Positions 53,811 through 62,903 of a stretch of 64,000 bases of DNA are shown piece after piece. The DNA is taken from the NCBI RefSeq assembly GCF_018736085.1, contig NZ_CP076134.1, forward strand, positions 4,722,501 to 4,786,500, given 5' to 3'. The position numbers and the translations under genes were made by a program. The stretch's first letter is position 1; each line of letters opens with the position of its first letter. Under the pieces are notes generated by a model, which worked only from the letters and a program-made list of their open reading frames with translations, searched no databases and was not told the DNA's origin. The stretch is from Bradyrhizobium sediminis (GTDB lineage Bacteria; Pseudomonadota; Alphaproteobacteria; Rhizobiales; Xanthobacteraceae).

Positions 53811-54609
53811 GCGTCGTGCAAATCCCATCGGCAGGGCCGCCACGGCCGGTGTGCCCCGAATATCGCTGGGCGGGCTGCGGCTCGCCGTGCTCGACATCGA
53901 GCAGACCGCGAATTTCATGATCGAGATGGTGTTCCCGGAACGCCGGGTCGGCCGTCCCCTGTATCTGACGTCGGCCAATGGCGAGGTACTGGCGCGCTGT
54001 TCGACCGAGCCGATGACCGACCGGCTGTTTCGCGCCGCCGACCTGATCAACGCCGACGGCCAGCCGCTGGTCGCGGTGTCGCGGCTGCGATCGCCGATGC
54101 CGCTGCCCGAGCGCGTCGCGACCACCGACCTGTTTCACGTAGTCGCCCGCAAGGCGCAGGAAGCGCGGCTGACATTCTACATGTTCGGCGCGGAGGAGGC
54201 GGAGAACGCCGCCGCCGTCGCCAACGTCCAGAAAGCGTTTCCCGATCTCAGGATCGTCGGGCGCTGCCACGGCTATTTGCGAGGCGATGCGCTGCGGGCC
54301 AAGGTCGACGAGATCAATGCGCTGGCGCCCGACTATTTGTGGGTGGCGCTCGGCGTTCCCTACGAGCAGGCCTTCGTCGAGGAATTCACGCCGCGGCTGT
54401 TCAATGTCGGCGTCATCAAGACCTCGGGCGGATTGTTCAACTTCCTGTCGGGCAGCCGCGCCCGCGCGCCGCAGTGGATGCAGAATATCGGCCTCGAATG
54501 GGCCTGGCGCATCTGGCTGGAGCCGCGCCGGCTGCTCTGGCGCTACCTCACCACCAATCCGCGCGCACTCTATCTGCTGTTCTACAAGAGCCGGACGCCG
54601 GGGGGCTAG
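53803..54609 (+). CDS. WecG/TagA/CpsF-family glycosyltransferase
   Basis: The 268-residue GT26 member has the family blocks YLTSANGEVLARCSTEPM, INADGQPLVAVSRL (D and P of the active loop), LTFYMFGAEEAENA and LWVALGVPYEQAFVEEF. These enzymes transfer an N-acetylmannosamine-type sugar to a lipid-linked acceptor. The 8-base overlap with the Wzz-like gene couples them. The C-end has the amphipathic RRLLWRYLTTNPRALYLLFY membrane-contact helix. Confidence 0.88.
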   Translation: MPERRANPIGRAATAGVPRISLGGLRLAVLDIEQTANFMIEMVFPERRVGRPLYLTSANGEVLARCSTEPMTDRLFRAADLINADGQPLVAVSRLRSPMPLPERVATTDLFHVVARKAQEARLTFYMFGAEEAENAAAVANVQKAFPDLRIVGRCHGYLRGDALRAKVDEINALAPDYLWVALGVPYEQAFVEEFTPRLFNVGVIKTSGGLFNFLSGSRARAPQWMQNIGLEWAWRIWLEPRRLLWRYLTTNPRALYLLFYKSRTPGG

Positions 54610-54610
54610 C

Positions 54611-55630
54611 ATGAGCGATCGTCCGGCGATTCTGGTTACCGGTGGCGCGGGCTATATCGGCTCGCATTGCTGCAGGGCGCTGGCGAGGGCCGGCTATCAT
54701 CCGGTCGTGTTCGACAATCTTTCGACCGGCCACCGCAGCTTCGTCGTCGGCTCACTGGTGGCAGGCGACCTGGCCGACAGGGCTGCGCTGGCGCGCGCCT
54801 TCGCGCAGCACGATATCGTCGCGGTCATGCATTTCGCGGCATCGAGCCTGGTCGGCGAGTCCGTCGCCGATCCGCAGAAATACTACCTCAACAACCTGGC
54901 CGGCACGCTGTCGCTTCTGGACGCGATGCGCGAGGCCGGCTGCAATCGCCTGGTGTTTTCCTCGACCGGCGCGGTCTACGGCAACGCCGACAGCAAGGCC
55001 TTGCCCGAAAGCTATCCCTGCGCGCCGATCAATCCCTACGGCGCATCGAAATGGATGATCGAGCGGGTGCTCGCCGACTATCGCAGCGCCTATGGACTGG
55101 GATCGTTTGCGCTGCGCTATTTCAACGCCAGCGGCGCCGATGCGGATGGCGGCATCGGCGAGTTGCGCGACAACGAAACCCACCTCATTCCCCGCGCGAT
55201 GATGGCGCTGCAGGGCCACGTGCCCGATTTCGCGGTGTTCGGCGACGATTACGGCACGCCGGACGGCACTGCCATCCGCGACTACATCCACGTCACCGAT
55301 CTGGCGGCGGCGCATGTGCTGGCGCTGAAACTGCTGCTGCAGGGCCATGGCGGCGGCGCTTTCAATCTCGGCACCGGCACCGGTTTTTCGGTGCGCGAGA
55401 TTCTCGGGGCGATCGCAGCCGAGACCGGCCGCGAGGTACCGCATGTCGTCAAGCCGCGGCGATCGGGCGATCCGACCTACCTGGTCGCCGATCCCGCGGC
55501 GGCGCGCGAAACCCTGAAATTCCGCGCCGCGCATTCCGATCTCACAACCATCATCCGCAGCGCCTGGGCGTGGCACCGCAAGGCTCACCCGCTGAAGGCG
55601 GACGCACCCGTGCTGTCTCCCGCCGCCTGA
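54611..55630 (+). CDS. galE: UDP-glucose 4-epimerase GalE
   Basis: GalE interconverts UDP-glucose and UDP-galactose. The 339-residue SDR protein begins at ATG 54611 with AILVTGGAGYIGSHCC (NAD site), has the catalytic FSSTGAVYGNAD and PYGASKWMIERVLAD (Ser, YxxxK), and NLGTGTGFSVREIL near the C-end. It begins 1 base after the WecG-like stop. It supplies UDP-galactose to the polysaccharide locus. Confidence 0.92.
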   Translation: MSDRPAILVTGGAGYIGSHCCRALARAGYHPVVFDNLSTGHRSFVVGSLVAGDLADRAALARAFAQHDIVAVMHFAASSLVGESVADPQKYYLNNLAGTLSLLDAMREAGCNRLVFSSTGAVYGNADSKALPESYPCAPINPYGASKWMIERVLADYRSAYGLGSFALRYFNASGADADGGIGELRDNETHLIPRAMMALQGHVPDFAVFGDDYGTPDGTAIRDYIHVTDLAAAHVLALKLLLQGHGGGAFNLGTGTGFSVREILGAIAAETGREVPHVVKPRRSGDPTYLVADPAAARETLKFRAAHSDLTTIIRSAWAWHRKAHPLKADAPVLSPAA

Positions 55631-55678
55631 GTTCCCCGCGCAAGACGAGATATCGCGGATGCGGCCTGACGCCGCCCG

Positions 55679-56188
55679 TCAACGCGCCGCCTGCGCGGCG
55701 GCGCGTCTCGGTCGCGACCGCCGGGTCGATTTCTCTGCGGCGTCGCCGGCTGCGGGCTGCAGCGGCGGCGAGACCAGCACCGGCGCCGATCGAAGCAGGC
55801 TGGCCAACTGCCGGGGCGGCAACGGCTTGCTGAACAGATAGCCCTGCATCTCATCGCAGGCGTGATCGCGCAGAAACGCCTGCTGTTCGGGCGTCTCCAC
55901 GCCTTCGGCAACGACCGTCATTCCCAGCGCCTTGCCCATGCTGATGATCGCCTGCGCGATCGCCTGATCCTCCGAATCCTTCGGCAGATCGCGGACAAAG
56001 GAGCGGTCGATCTTGATGGTGTCGATCGGGAACTGCTTCATCAGGGACATCGACGAATAACCGGTTCCGAAATCGTCGATCGCAAGCCGGATGCCGCGGC
56101 TCTGGATGGCGTCCAGCACCTTGATCGCCCGGGCCCCGCCCGTCCGCCGAGACGCTGCAGTGCACCCTAGAATTTGCGAGGAGGTCAT
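55679..56188 (-). pseudogene. Truncated EAL-domain protein (C-terminal part only)
   Basis: From about 56131 the sequence is the second half of an EAL domain: RGIRLAIDDFGTGYSSMSLM, DTIKIDRSFVRDLP, VVAEGVETPEQQAFL and MQGYLFSKPLPPRQL. The EAL motif itself and the first half of the domain are absent, and the residues before (MTSSQILGCTAASRRTGG) are not EAL-like. The remnant ends in an Arg/Ala-rich tail. It cannot hydrolyse c-di-GMP. Its break lies close to the start of the dehydrogenase gene on the other strand. Confidence 0.8.
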
Positions 56189-56272
56189 TGCTATCGGGCC
56201 ACCGCTTTGAGACCATACCGCCTGCGACAAGAAGCAAGACCCGCCTCCCGCGCGGGCGTTGAAGAGGACCCC

Positions 56273-57325
56273 ATGCCCATTGTCCAGGCCGACCGTCTCA
56301 CGCGGATTGGTGCTGCGCTGCTCAGGGCAGCCGGCGCGTCGGACGAGGAAGCCGGCGCGGTGGCCACCGGCTGCGTCAATGCCAACCTCACGGGTCATGA
56401 CTCTCATGGGGTGATCGCGATCCCGACCTATATCGACCGCATCAAGGCCGGGCACATCGTTCCCGGCGCGAAATGGACGATCGAACAGGAATCGCCGACC
56501 ACGACCGTGATCGATGGCCACTGGGGGTTCGGCTTTCATGTCAACGCCAAGGCGATGGCGCTGACCATCGAAAAGGCGAAAACGGCGAATGTCGCGGCCT
56601 GCACCGTGTTCCGGCAAAGCCATGTCGGACGGCTCGCCGCCTATCCGCTGATGGCCATCGAGGCCGGCATGATCGGCATCGCCACCGCCGATTCCGGCCG
56701 CTCGCCGAAGATCGTCGCGCCATACGGCGGCCGCGAGGCGCGGCTCGGCACCAATCCGATCTCCATCGCGGTGCCCTCGGATCTCGCGGCGCCCTTTTAT
56801 CTGGATATGGCGACCTCGGCGGTCGCGGCGGGAAAGATCGCGCTCGCCGTTTCCCGCGGTGAAGAAATTCCGAAGGGGTGGATCGTCGACAGCGAAGGAC
56901 GCCACACCACCGATCCTGGCCAATACCGCGAGGGCGGTGCGCTGCTGCCGCTCGGCGGCACCGAGGGCTACAAGGGAAGCGGCCTCGCCGCCATGGTCGA
57001 GGTGCTGTGCGGGCTTCTGACCGGCTTGGGGTTCGGCGTCGAGCCGACCGGACGGCATAACGACGGATGCTTCATGGCGGTGTTCAACGTCGCCGCATTC
57101 CGCCCGCTGAAGGACTTCAAGAAAGAGGTCGCCGAATTCGCGCGCTATCTGAAGGAAACGCCGCCGTCGGAAGGTTCGACCGGCGTATTCTATCCCGGCG
57201 AGGTCGAATATATCCGCGAGCAGCAGCGCAGAATCGCAGGCATCGAGATCGAGGACGCGACCTGGGACAAATTGCGCGCGCTTGCCGGCGAATACAAACT
57301 CGCCACCGAACTCGATCTGGCATGA
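56273..57325 (+). CDS. Ldh-family malate/lactate-type dehydrogenase
   Basis: The 350-residue NAD(P)-dependent oxidoreductase starts at ATG 56273 with GAAGAGG upstream. It has the Ldh_2 fold: TGHDSHGVIAIPTYIDRIKA (the His is in the active site), FRQSHVGRLAAYPLMA, ARLGTNPISIAVPS and LPLGGTEGYKGSGLAAMVEV. Members oxidise 2-hydroxy acids such as malate, ureidoglycolate or sulfolactate. It opens a three-gene operon with a flavin monooxygenase and an FAH-type hydrolase. Confidence 0.9.
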   Translation: MPIVQADRLTRIGAALLRAAGASDEEAGAVATGCVNANLTGHDSHGVIAIPTYIDRIKAGHIVPGAKWTIEQESPTTTVIDGHWGFGFHVNAKAMALTIEKAKTANVAACTVFRQSHVGRLAAYPLMAIEAGMIGIATADSGRSPKIVAPYGGREARLGTNPISIAVPSDLAAPFYLDMATSAVAAGKIALAVSRGEEIPKGWIVDSEGRHTTDPGQYREGGALLPLGGTEGYKGSGLAAMVEVLCGLLTGLGFGVEPTGRHNDGCFMAVFNVAAFRPLKDFKKEVAEFARYLKETPPSEGSTGVFYPGEVEYIREQQRRIAGIEIEDATWDKLRALAGEYKLATELDLA

Positions 57326-57356
57326 CAATCAATCCGGCCGGCACTGGGAGAACAGC

Positions 57357-58724
57357 ATGACACGGCAAATGGTGATGGTGGGATTCCTGCAGGCGCAGAA
57401 CTGCACCAATCTGCCGAGCTCATGGCGCCATCCGGAATCGCGCGACGACTCGATGTCGGCGGACTACTATCAAGAGATCGGCCGGATTCTCGAATCCGGC
57501 AAATTCCACATGGCGTTCTTCGACGACCGGCTGGCGATGCCGGACCGCTACGGCAACGATCACGCCCATACCGTCGAATACGGCATCCGTTGCGTGAAGA
57601 TGGATCCCGTCATCGTGTTGACGGCGATGGGCATGGCGACCGAAAAGCTCGGCCTCGCCGCGACCTGCTCGACCACCTATTACGAACCGTTCGATGTCGC
57701 CCGCCGCTTCGCCACCCTCGACCTGATGACCGGCGGCCGCGCCGCCTGGAACGTGGTGACGTCGATCAACGACGGCGAAGCCCACAATATGGGAAAGGAC
57801 GCCCATCTCGAACATGATTTCCGCTACGACCGCGCCGACGAATTCATGGAGGTGGTGCTCGGCCACTGGGATACCTGGGAAGACGGCTCGCTGCTGATCG
57901 ACAAGAACAGCGGCCGGTTCGCCGATCCCGCCAAGGTCAAGCGGCTCGATCACAAAGGAAAATTCTTCAAATCGCGCGGGCCGTTCACGGTGCCGCGATC
58001 CCCGCAGGGCCATCCGGTCATCATCCAGGCTGGCGCCAGCGGCCGCGGCCAGCGTTTTGCGGGGCGCTGGGGCGAAGTGATCTTCACGGCGGCGCGCAAT
58101 CTGGCGGGCGCCAAAGAGGGCTACAGCGCGGTCAAGAACGAGGCCGCCAAGGCGGGCCGCGATCCCGACCACATGTTCCTCTGCAACCTGACGACGCCGG
58201 TATGCGGCGCGACCAAGTCGGAGGCCGAAGACAGGATGGCCCTGATCGAAAAGCTGCCGCTGGAAATCGACGCGCTGTCGCTGTTGTCGGAGGGACTGAA
58301 CTACGACTTCGCCTCCAAGGGCATCGACGAGCCGCTGACCACGGAGGAACTGCAGGGCATGCAGGGCATCCTCGGCATCCGCGACGGCGTGCTCAAGACC
58401 TCCGGCAAGACCAATCCGAGCGCGCGCGATTTCGTCACGTTCAGCGGTCGCGGCCAGACCGCGGACGCGATCGTCGGCGGACCGAAGGAGATCGCGGACA
58501 AGTTCGAAGAGATGTTCATCGGCGGCGGCTGCGACGGCTTTGTCATCGCGGCCACCTGCGTGCCGGGATCCTATGCCGACTTCGTCCGCCACGTGGTGCC
58601 GGAACTGCAGCGGCGCGGCCTGTTCCGGAAGGATTATGCCGGCAAGACCCTGCGTGAAAATCTCGGCCTGCCGCGTCCGCCGGCCGGCGCATGGAAAACC
58701 AGGCCGCAGGTCGCGGCCGAATAA
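57357..58724 (+). CDS. LLM-class flavin-dependent monooxygenase (NtaA/SnaA/DszA-like)
   Basis: The 455-residue bacterial-luciferase-like enzyme starts at ATG 57357 (GGGAG site). It has the family segments MAFFDDRLAMPDRYG, GLAATCSTTYYEPFDVARRF, TGGRAAWNVVTSINDGEAHN and PVIIQAGASGRGQRFAGRWG. NtaA/DszA-type members use reduced FMN to oxidise chelators, sulfur heterocycles or alkanes. It lies 31 bases after the dehydrogenase gene in one operon. The substrate is unknown. Confidence 0.9.
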   Translation: MTRQMVMVGFLQAQNCTNLPSSWRHPESRDDSMSADYYQEIGRILESGKFHMAFFDDRLAMPDRYGNDHAHTVEYGIRCVKMDPVIVLTAMGMATEKLGLAATCSTTYYEPFDVARRFATLDLMTGGRAAWNVVTSINDGEAHNMGKDAHLEHDFRYDRADEFMEVVLGHWDTWEDGSLLIDKNSGRFADPAKVKRLDHKGKFFKSRGPFTVPRSPQGHPVIIQAGASGRGQRFAGRWGEVIFTAARNLAGAKEGYSAVKNEAAKAGRDPDHMFLCNLTTPVCGATKSEAEDRMALIEKLPLEIDALSLLSEGLNYDFASKGIDEPLTTEELQGMQGILGIRDGVLKTSGKTNPSARDFVTFSGRGQTADAIVGGPKEIADKFEEMFIGGGCDGFVIAATCVPGSYADFVRHVVPELQRRGLFRKDYAGKTLRENLGLPRPPAGAWKTRPQVAAE

Positions 58725-58737
58725 GAAGGATTGCAGG

Positions 58738-59532
58738 ATGCGCTGGCTCAAATTCACCGCCGCGGGAGAGACCTCCTGGGGGATCGTGGAGGGTGACCGC
58801 GTCATTGCGGTCGGCGGCGACCCCTTCGGCGAATGGCAGCGCACGCAGCAAACCCATGCGCTGAGGGACGTCAAAATCGAGCTGCCGCTGGTGCCGCGCA
58901 CCTTCTATTGCGTCGGCCTCAACTACCTCAAGCATCTCAAGGAAGCCGCCGACAAGGCCGGCACGGTTCCGAACGTGCCTGATAGGCCCGAGATCGGCTA
59001 TCGCGCCCAGAACGCACTGATCGCGCATGACGAGGACGTCGTGATCCCGGCGACCGCCACGGAAAAGATCCATTACGAGGGCGAGCTGGTCGTCGTGATC
59101 GGCAAGAAGGCCAAGCACCTGACCGAGCGTGACGCGATGTCCTGCGTGTTCGGCTACACCATCGGCAACGACGTCAGCGAGCGGACCTGGCAGAAGGCCG
59201 ATCGCGGGCTGTGGCGGTCCAAGAATGCCGACACCTTCAAGCCGATGGGGCCCTGGATCGAAACCGATGTCGACCTCGACAAAATGGAAACCATCGTCAA
59301 GGTCAACGGCAAGGAAACCGGCCGTTTCCGCACCAACGACATGATCTTCGGCATCGTGCCGTTCATCGTCGAGCTGACGAAATATTTCACGCTGTGGCCG
59401 GGCGACGTGATCTGGATGGGGACCGACGGCGCCTCGCCCGATCTGAAAGCCGGCGACGTGGTCGAGATCGAAATCACCGGGATCGGCACGCTGCGCAACA
59501 AATTCGTCAAAGAAGCGCCTGTTCGGTCCTGA
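58738..59532 (+). CDS. Fumarylacetoacetate hydrolase-family protein
   Basis: The 264-residue enzyme starts at ATG 58738. It has an FAH C-terminal fold: RTFYCVGLNYLKHLKEAADK, the metal ligands in IHYEGELVVVIGKKAKHL (E-x-E) and VFGYTIGNDVSERTWQ (D), and WPGDVIWMGTDGASPDLKAG. Such enzymes cleave or hydrate acylpyruvates, or decarboxylate 2-oxo acids. It ends the operon of dehydrogenase and monooxygenase, suggesting a short catabolic route with oxidation, monooxygenation and C-C bond hydrolysis. Confidence 0.9.
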   Translation: MRWLKFTAAGETSWGIVEGDRVIAVGGDPFGEWQRTQQTHALRDVKIELPLVPRTFYCVGLNYLKHLKEAADKAGTVPNVPDRPEIGYRAQNALIAHDEDVVIPATATEKIHYEGELVVVIGKKAKHLTERDAMSCVFGYTIGNDVSERTWQKADRGLWRSKNADTFKPMGPWIETDVDLDKMETIVKVNGKETGRFRTNDMIFGIVPFIVELTKYFTLWPGDVIWMGTDGASPDLKAGDVVEIEITGIGTLRNKFVKEAPVRS

Positions 59533-59612
59533 TTCCGGCATCCCGGATCGCCTTGCGCCGGCGCTTCTCCTCGCCGCGGACATCGCGGTCACGCTGCAGG
59601 CAGTATGAAAAT

Positions 59613-60470
59613 TCACACCGCGGTGGCCTTGGCGAAATCGACATAGATTTCGCGCAAACGCTTGGTCATCGGGCCCGGTCTGCCGTTGGCGACTGGCTTG
59701 CCATCGATGGTCACCACCGCCTGCACGAATACGGTGGCGCTGGTGATGAAGGCTTCCTTGGCCGCCAGCGCCTCCGCGACCGTGAACGGCCGCTCCTCGA
59801 CGCGCAGCTGGCGCTCTTCGGCGAGCGCGACCACCGCCTTGCGGGTGCAGCCCGGAAGGATGGCGGAAGAATTTTGCCGCGTCACGATCACATCATCCTG
59901 GGTCAGGATGAAGCAGGACGACGACCCGCCCTCGGTCACCTGGCCGTCCTCGACCATCCAGGCCTCGCCGGCGCCGGCTTCCGCCGCCGCCTGTTTTGCA
60001 AGCACCTGCGCCAGAAGGGCGACGCTCTTGATGTCGCGCCGGGCCCAGCGGATATCAGGCACGGTGATGACGCCGATGCCAGTCTTGGCCGATTCCGCAT
60101 TGACGATGTCCTTGACCGACGTGAACATGATCAGCGTCGGCTTGACGCCTTTCGGAAAGGCGAAGTCGCGCCCGGTGTCGGCGCCGCGTGTCACCTCCAG
60201 GTAGACCATGCCGTTGACCAGGTTGTTGCGCGCGATCAGCTCCTTCTGGATTTCCTGGATGCGATCGGTGGTCTCCGGCAAGGCCAGCGCGATCTCGCCG
60301 ACCGAACGCTGCAGCCGCGCCAGATGCGAGGCGCTGTCGATCAGCTTGCCGTCGAGCACGGCTGCGACTTCGTAGATGCCGTCGGCGAACAAAAAGCCGC
60401 GATCCAGTATCGAGACCTTGGCCTCTGACATCGGCACAAACGAACCGTTGACGTAAGCGATCTGTTCCAA
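59613..60470 (-). CDS. dat: D-amino-acid transaminase
   Basis: The 285-residue class IV PLP enzyme transfers amino groups between D-amino acids and 2-oxo acids. The opening is YVNGSFVPMSEAKVSILDRG, followed by FADGIYEVAAVLDGKL. The PLP Lys is in RRDIKSVALLAQV (about residue 147), and the phosphate-binding TEGGSSSCFIL lies at about 180. It is convergent with the FAH gene. A branched-chain aminotransferase-like role cannot be excluded, but the DR(G)FLFADGIYEV start favours D-amino acids. Confidence 0.88.
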   Translation of the reverse strand: MEQIAYVNGSFVPMSEAKVSILDRGFLFADGIYEVAAVLDGKLIDSASHLARLQRSVGEIALALPETTDRIQEIQKELIARNNLVNGMVYLEVTRGADTGRDFAFPKGVKPTLIMFTSVKDIVNAESAKTGIGVITVPDIRWARRDIKSVALLAQVLAKQAAAEAGAGEAWMVEDGQVTEGGSSSCFILTQDDVIVTRQNSSAILPGCTRKAVVALAEERQLRVEERPFTVAEALAAKEAFITSATVFVQAVVTIDGKPVANGRPGPMTKRLREIYVDFAKATAV

Positions 60471-60547
60471 GCGGGCTCTCCTGTAGGGGGGAAGCGGATT
60501 TGCGGCGGTTATATACGCGAATTATTAATGACCATAAACCCTCGGAC

Positions 60548-60629
60548 CGTCATTCCGGGATGGTCCGCAGGACCAGACCCGGAATCTCGAGATTCCGGGT
60601 TCGCGTCTTCGACGCGCCCCGGAATGACG
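60548..60629. repeat. Full copy of the cloverleaf-like repeat, inverted orientation
   Basis: Outer arms CGTCATTCCGGG and CCCGGAATGACG enclose TGGTCCGCAGGACCA, the central palindrome around CTCGAG and CGCGTCTTCGACGCG. The hairpin order is the reverse of the 36881 copy. It lies between the gltL stop and the D-amino-acid transaminase gene. Confidence 0.85.
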
Positions 60630-60636
60630 CGTGAGA

Positions 60637-61368
60637 CTAATGCGACAGGATCTTGGACAGGAATTTCTGCGCGCGGTCGCTGCGGGGGCTGCCGAAGAAG
60701 TCCTCCTTCAGCGCGTCCTCGACGATTTCGCCCCTGTCCATGAAGATGACTCGATGCGCGACCTTGCTGGCGAAACCCATCTCGTGGGTGACCACCATCA
60801 TGGTCATGCCCTCGCGGGCGAGGTCGACCATGACGTCCAGCACCTCGCTGATCATTTCGGGGTCGAGCGCCGAGGTCGGCTCGTCGAACAGCATGGCGAT
60901 CGGGTCCATCGCCAGCGCCCGGGCAATGGCGACGCGCTGCTGCTGGCCGCCGGACAGCTCGGCCGGATATTTGCGCGCATGCTCCTTCAACCCGACCCGC
61001 TCGAGCAGTTTTTCGGCCTTTGCCACTGCCGCGTCATGCGGCCGGCCCAGCACCTTTTCCTGCGCCAGGCAAAGATTCTCGATGATCTTCAGGTGCGGGA
61101 ACAGTTCAAAATGCTGGAACACCATGCCGACGCGGGCGCGCAGTTTCGGCAGGTCGGTCTTGGGGTCGTTGACCTTGATGCCGTCGAGGATGATTTCGCC
61201 GCCCTGGAACGGCTCCAGCGCGTTGACGCACTTGATCAGCGTCGATTTTCCCGAGCCGGACGGGCCGCATACCACCACCACCTCGCCCTTGGCGACGCTG
61301 GTGGTGCAATCCTTCAGCGCCTGGAAGCCGGGCCCATACCATTTGTCGACGTGTCTGATCTCGATCAT
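60637..61368 (-). CDS. gltL: Glutamate/aspartate ABC transporter ATP-binding protein GltL
   Basis: The 243-residue ATPase starts at ATG 61368. It has Walker [10 protein letters not shown], the Q-loop [11 protein letters not shown], the signature [18 protein letters not shown] and Walker [16 protein letters not shown]. It is the last gene of gltIJKL and follows gltK by 10 bases. Longer frames upstream enter the permease gene and are not real. Confidence 0.92.
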   Translation of the reverse strand: MIEIRHVDKWYGPGFQALKDCTTSVAKGEVVVVCGPSGSGKSTLIKCVNALEPFQGGEIILDGIKVNDPKTDLPKLRARVGMVFQHFELFPHLKIIENLCLAQEKVLGRPHDAAVAKAEKLLERVGLKEHARKYPAELSGGQQQRVAIARALAMDPIAMLFDEPTSALDPEMISEVLDVMVDLAREGMTMMVVTHEMGFASKVAHRVIFMDRGEIVEDALKEDFFGSPRSDRAQKFLSKILSH

Positions 61369-61378
61369 GCGCGCTTCC

Positions 61379-62071
61379 CTAACGGACAATGCTGATACGC
61401 GCCTGCAGGCGCCGGACACCGAACGACGCAATGCAGGAAATGGCAAAATAGACCACCGCGGCGAACAGGTACATTTCGACCAGCCGGCCGTCGCGCTGCG
61501 CAACCTTGCTCGCCGCGCCGAGGAAATCCGGCATCGACAGCACATAGACCAGTGAGGTGTCCTGGAACAGCACGATGGTCTGGGTCAGCAGCACCGGCAG
61601 CATGTTGCGGAATGCCTGCGGCAGCACGACGTAGCGCATGGTCTGGGCGTAGGTCAGGCCGAGCGCATTGGCGGCGGCGGGCTGGCCCTTGGAGATCGAC
61701 TGGATGCCGGCACGCATGATCTCTGAAAAGTACGCCGCCTCGAACATGATGAAAGTGACGAGCGCGGAGGTGAATGCGCCGACGCTGATCGGGCGCGAGG
61801 CGCCGGTCACCCATTGCCCCACATAGGGCACCAGGAAATAGAACCAGAAGATCACCAGCACCAGCGGCAACGACCGCATGAAGTCGACATAGATCCCGGC
61901 GATGCGGCCGAGCAGCTTGAAACCGGACAGCCGCATCAGCGCGATCAACGTGCCGAAGATGATCCCGCCGAGGGCGGAGAGCCCGGTCAGGGTCAGCGTG
62001 AACGTCATGCCGTCGAGGAAGAGGTAGCCGAACGAACGGCGGATAACGTCGAAATCGAAACTGGCGAACAT
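61379..62071 (-). CDS. gltK: Glutamate/aspartate ABC transporter permease GltK
   Basis: The 230-residue permease starts at ATG 62071 and has about five helices. It has the EAA loop segment [20 protein letters not shown] followed by [29 protein letters not shown] is the usual N-end of GltK-type subunits. It is paired with GltJ in the inner membrane; the two genes are 5 bases apart. Confidence 0.9.
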   Translation of the reverse strand: MFASFDFDVIRRSFGYLFLDGMTFTLTLTGLSALGGIIFGTLIALMRLSGFKLLGRIAGIYVDFMRSLPLVLVIFWFYFLVPYVGQWVTGASRPISVGAFTSALVTFIMFEAAYFSEIMRAGIQSISKGQPAAANALGLTYAQTMRYVVLPQAFRNMLPVLLTQTIVLFQDTSLVYVLSMPDFLGAASKVAQRDGRLVEMYLFAAVVYFAISCIASFGVRRLQARISIVR

Positions 62072-62076
62072 GGCCG

Positions 62077-62808
62077 CTATTTCCCCGCGATGTAGCCGGG
62101 GATCGCCAGGCTGCGTTCGAGGAAGCGCATGCCGGTGACGACGACGATGTTGATCAACAGATACATCACGGTCGCGGCGGTGAAGGCCTCGAACACCTGG
62201 AACGAGAATTCCTGCATCGACCGTGCCTGGCCGGTCAGTTCGATCAGGCCGATGGTGATCGCGACCGCCGTGTTCTTGATGGTATTGAGGAACTCCGAGG
62301 TCAGCGGCGGCATGATAATGCGGAACGCGATCGGCAGCAGCACGTAGCGATAGGCCTGCGACGTGGTCAGCCCGAGCGCGGTCGCGGCCTGTTTCTGCCC
62401 ACGCGGCAGCGAGGCGATTCCGGCTGCCAATTGCACCGCGACACGCGCCGACATGAACAACCCGATCCCGATCGCGGCGGTGTAGAACGGCGCGTTCGGG
62501 AGCTGTTTCAGCCACAGTCCCCAGCTTCGCGGCACCAGTTCCGGCAGCACGAAGAACCAGAGGAAGAGTTGCACCAACAGGGGCATGTTGCGGAAGAATT
62601 CGACGTAGGCGAAGCCGACCCAGGAGGCGGTCTTCGACGGCAGCGTGCGCAGCACGCCGATAATCGAGCCGAACGCCAGCGCGATGATCCAGGCGAAGAT
62701 CCCGGTCTTGATGGTCAGCCACAGTCCCGACAGCAGCATATCGAAATAGGTGCCGGTCCCGCCCGGGGCCGGGTCGAAGAAGATGCTCCAGTTCCAGTTG
62801 TAATTCAC
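62077..62808 (-). CDS. gltJ: Glutamate/aspartate ABC transporter permease GltJ
   Basis: The 243-residue permease opens MNYNWNWSIFFDPAPGGTGT, which is close to the GltJ N-end. It has the EAA segment GQKQAATALGLTTSQAYRYV followed by LLPIAFRIIMPPLTSEFLN. About five helices are seen. A strong hairpin lies between gltI and this gene. Confidence 0.9.
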   Translation of the reverse strand: MNYNWNWSIFFDPAPGGTGTYFDMLLSGLWLTIKTGIFAWIIALAFGSIIGVLRTLPSKTASWVGFAYVEFFRNMPLLVQLFLWFFVLPELVPRSWGLWLKQLPNAPFYTAAIGIGLFMSARVAVQLAAGIASLPRGQKQAATALGLTTSQAYRYVLLPIAFRIIMPPLTSEFLNTIKNTAVAITIGLIELTGQARSMQEFSFQVFEAFTAATVMYLLINIVVVTGMRFLERSLAIPGYIAGK

Positions 62809-62840
62809 GAGGTGCTACCGTCCGCTATGCCGCTGATACT

Positions 62841-62873
62841 TGCTCATGCAACGACCGTGCCGTTGCATGAGCA
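62841..62873 (-). terminator. Intra-operon hairpin between gltI and gltJ
   Basis: TGCTCATGCAACG and CGTTGCATGAGCA form a perfect 13-bp stem with a 7-base loop, 30 bases past the gltI stop. No T-run follows, so it is more likely a stability or partial attenuation hairpin that raises gltI expression above the permease genes. Confidence 0.65.
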
Positions 62874-62903
62874 GTAGCATGATCATGCTTTGACGATAGA
62901 GCC

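Noticed and set aside
51483..54125. Very long open frame (880 codons) on the minus strand opposite the Wzz-like gene
   Set aside because: It has the Arg/Ala/Gly-rich antisense composition and runs over two convincing plus-strand genes; no motif is recognisable.
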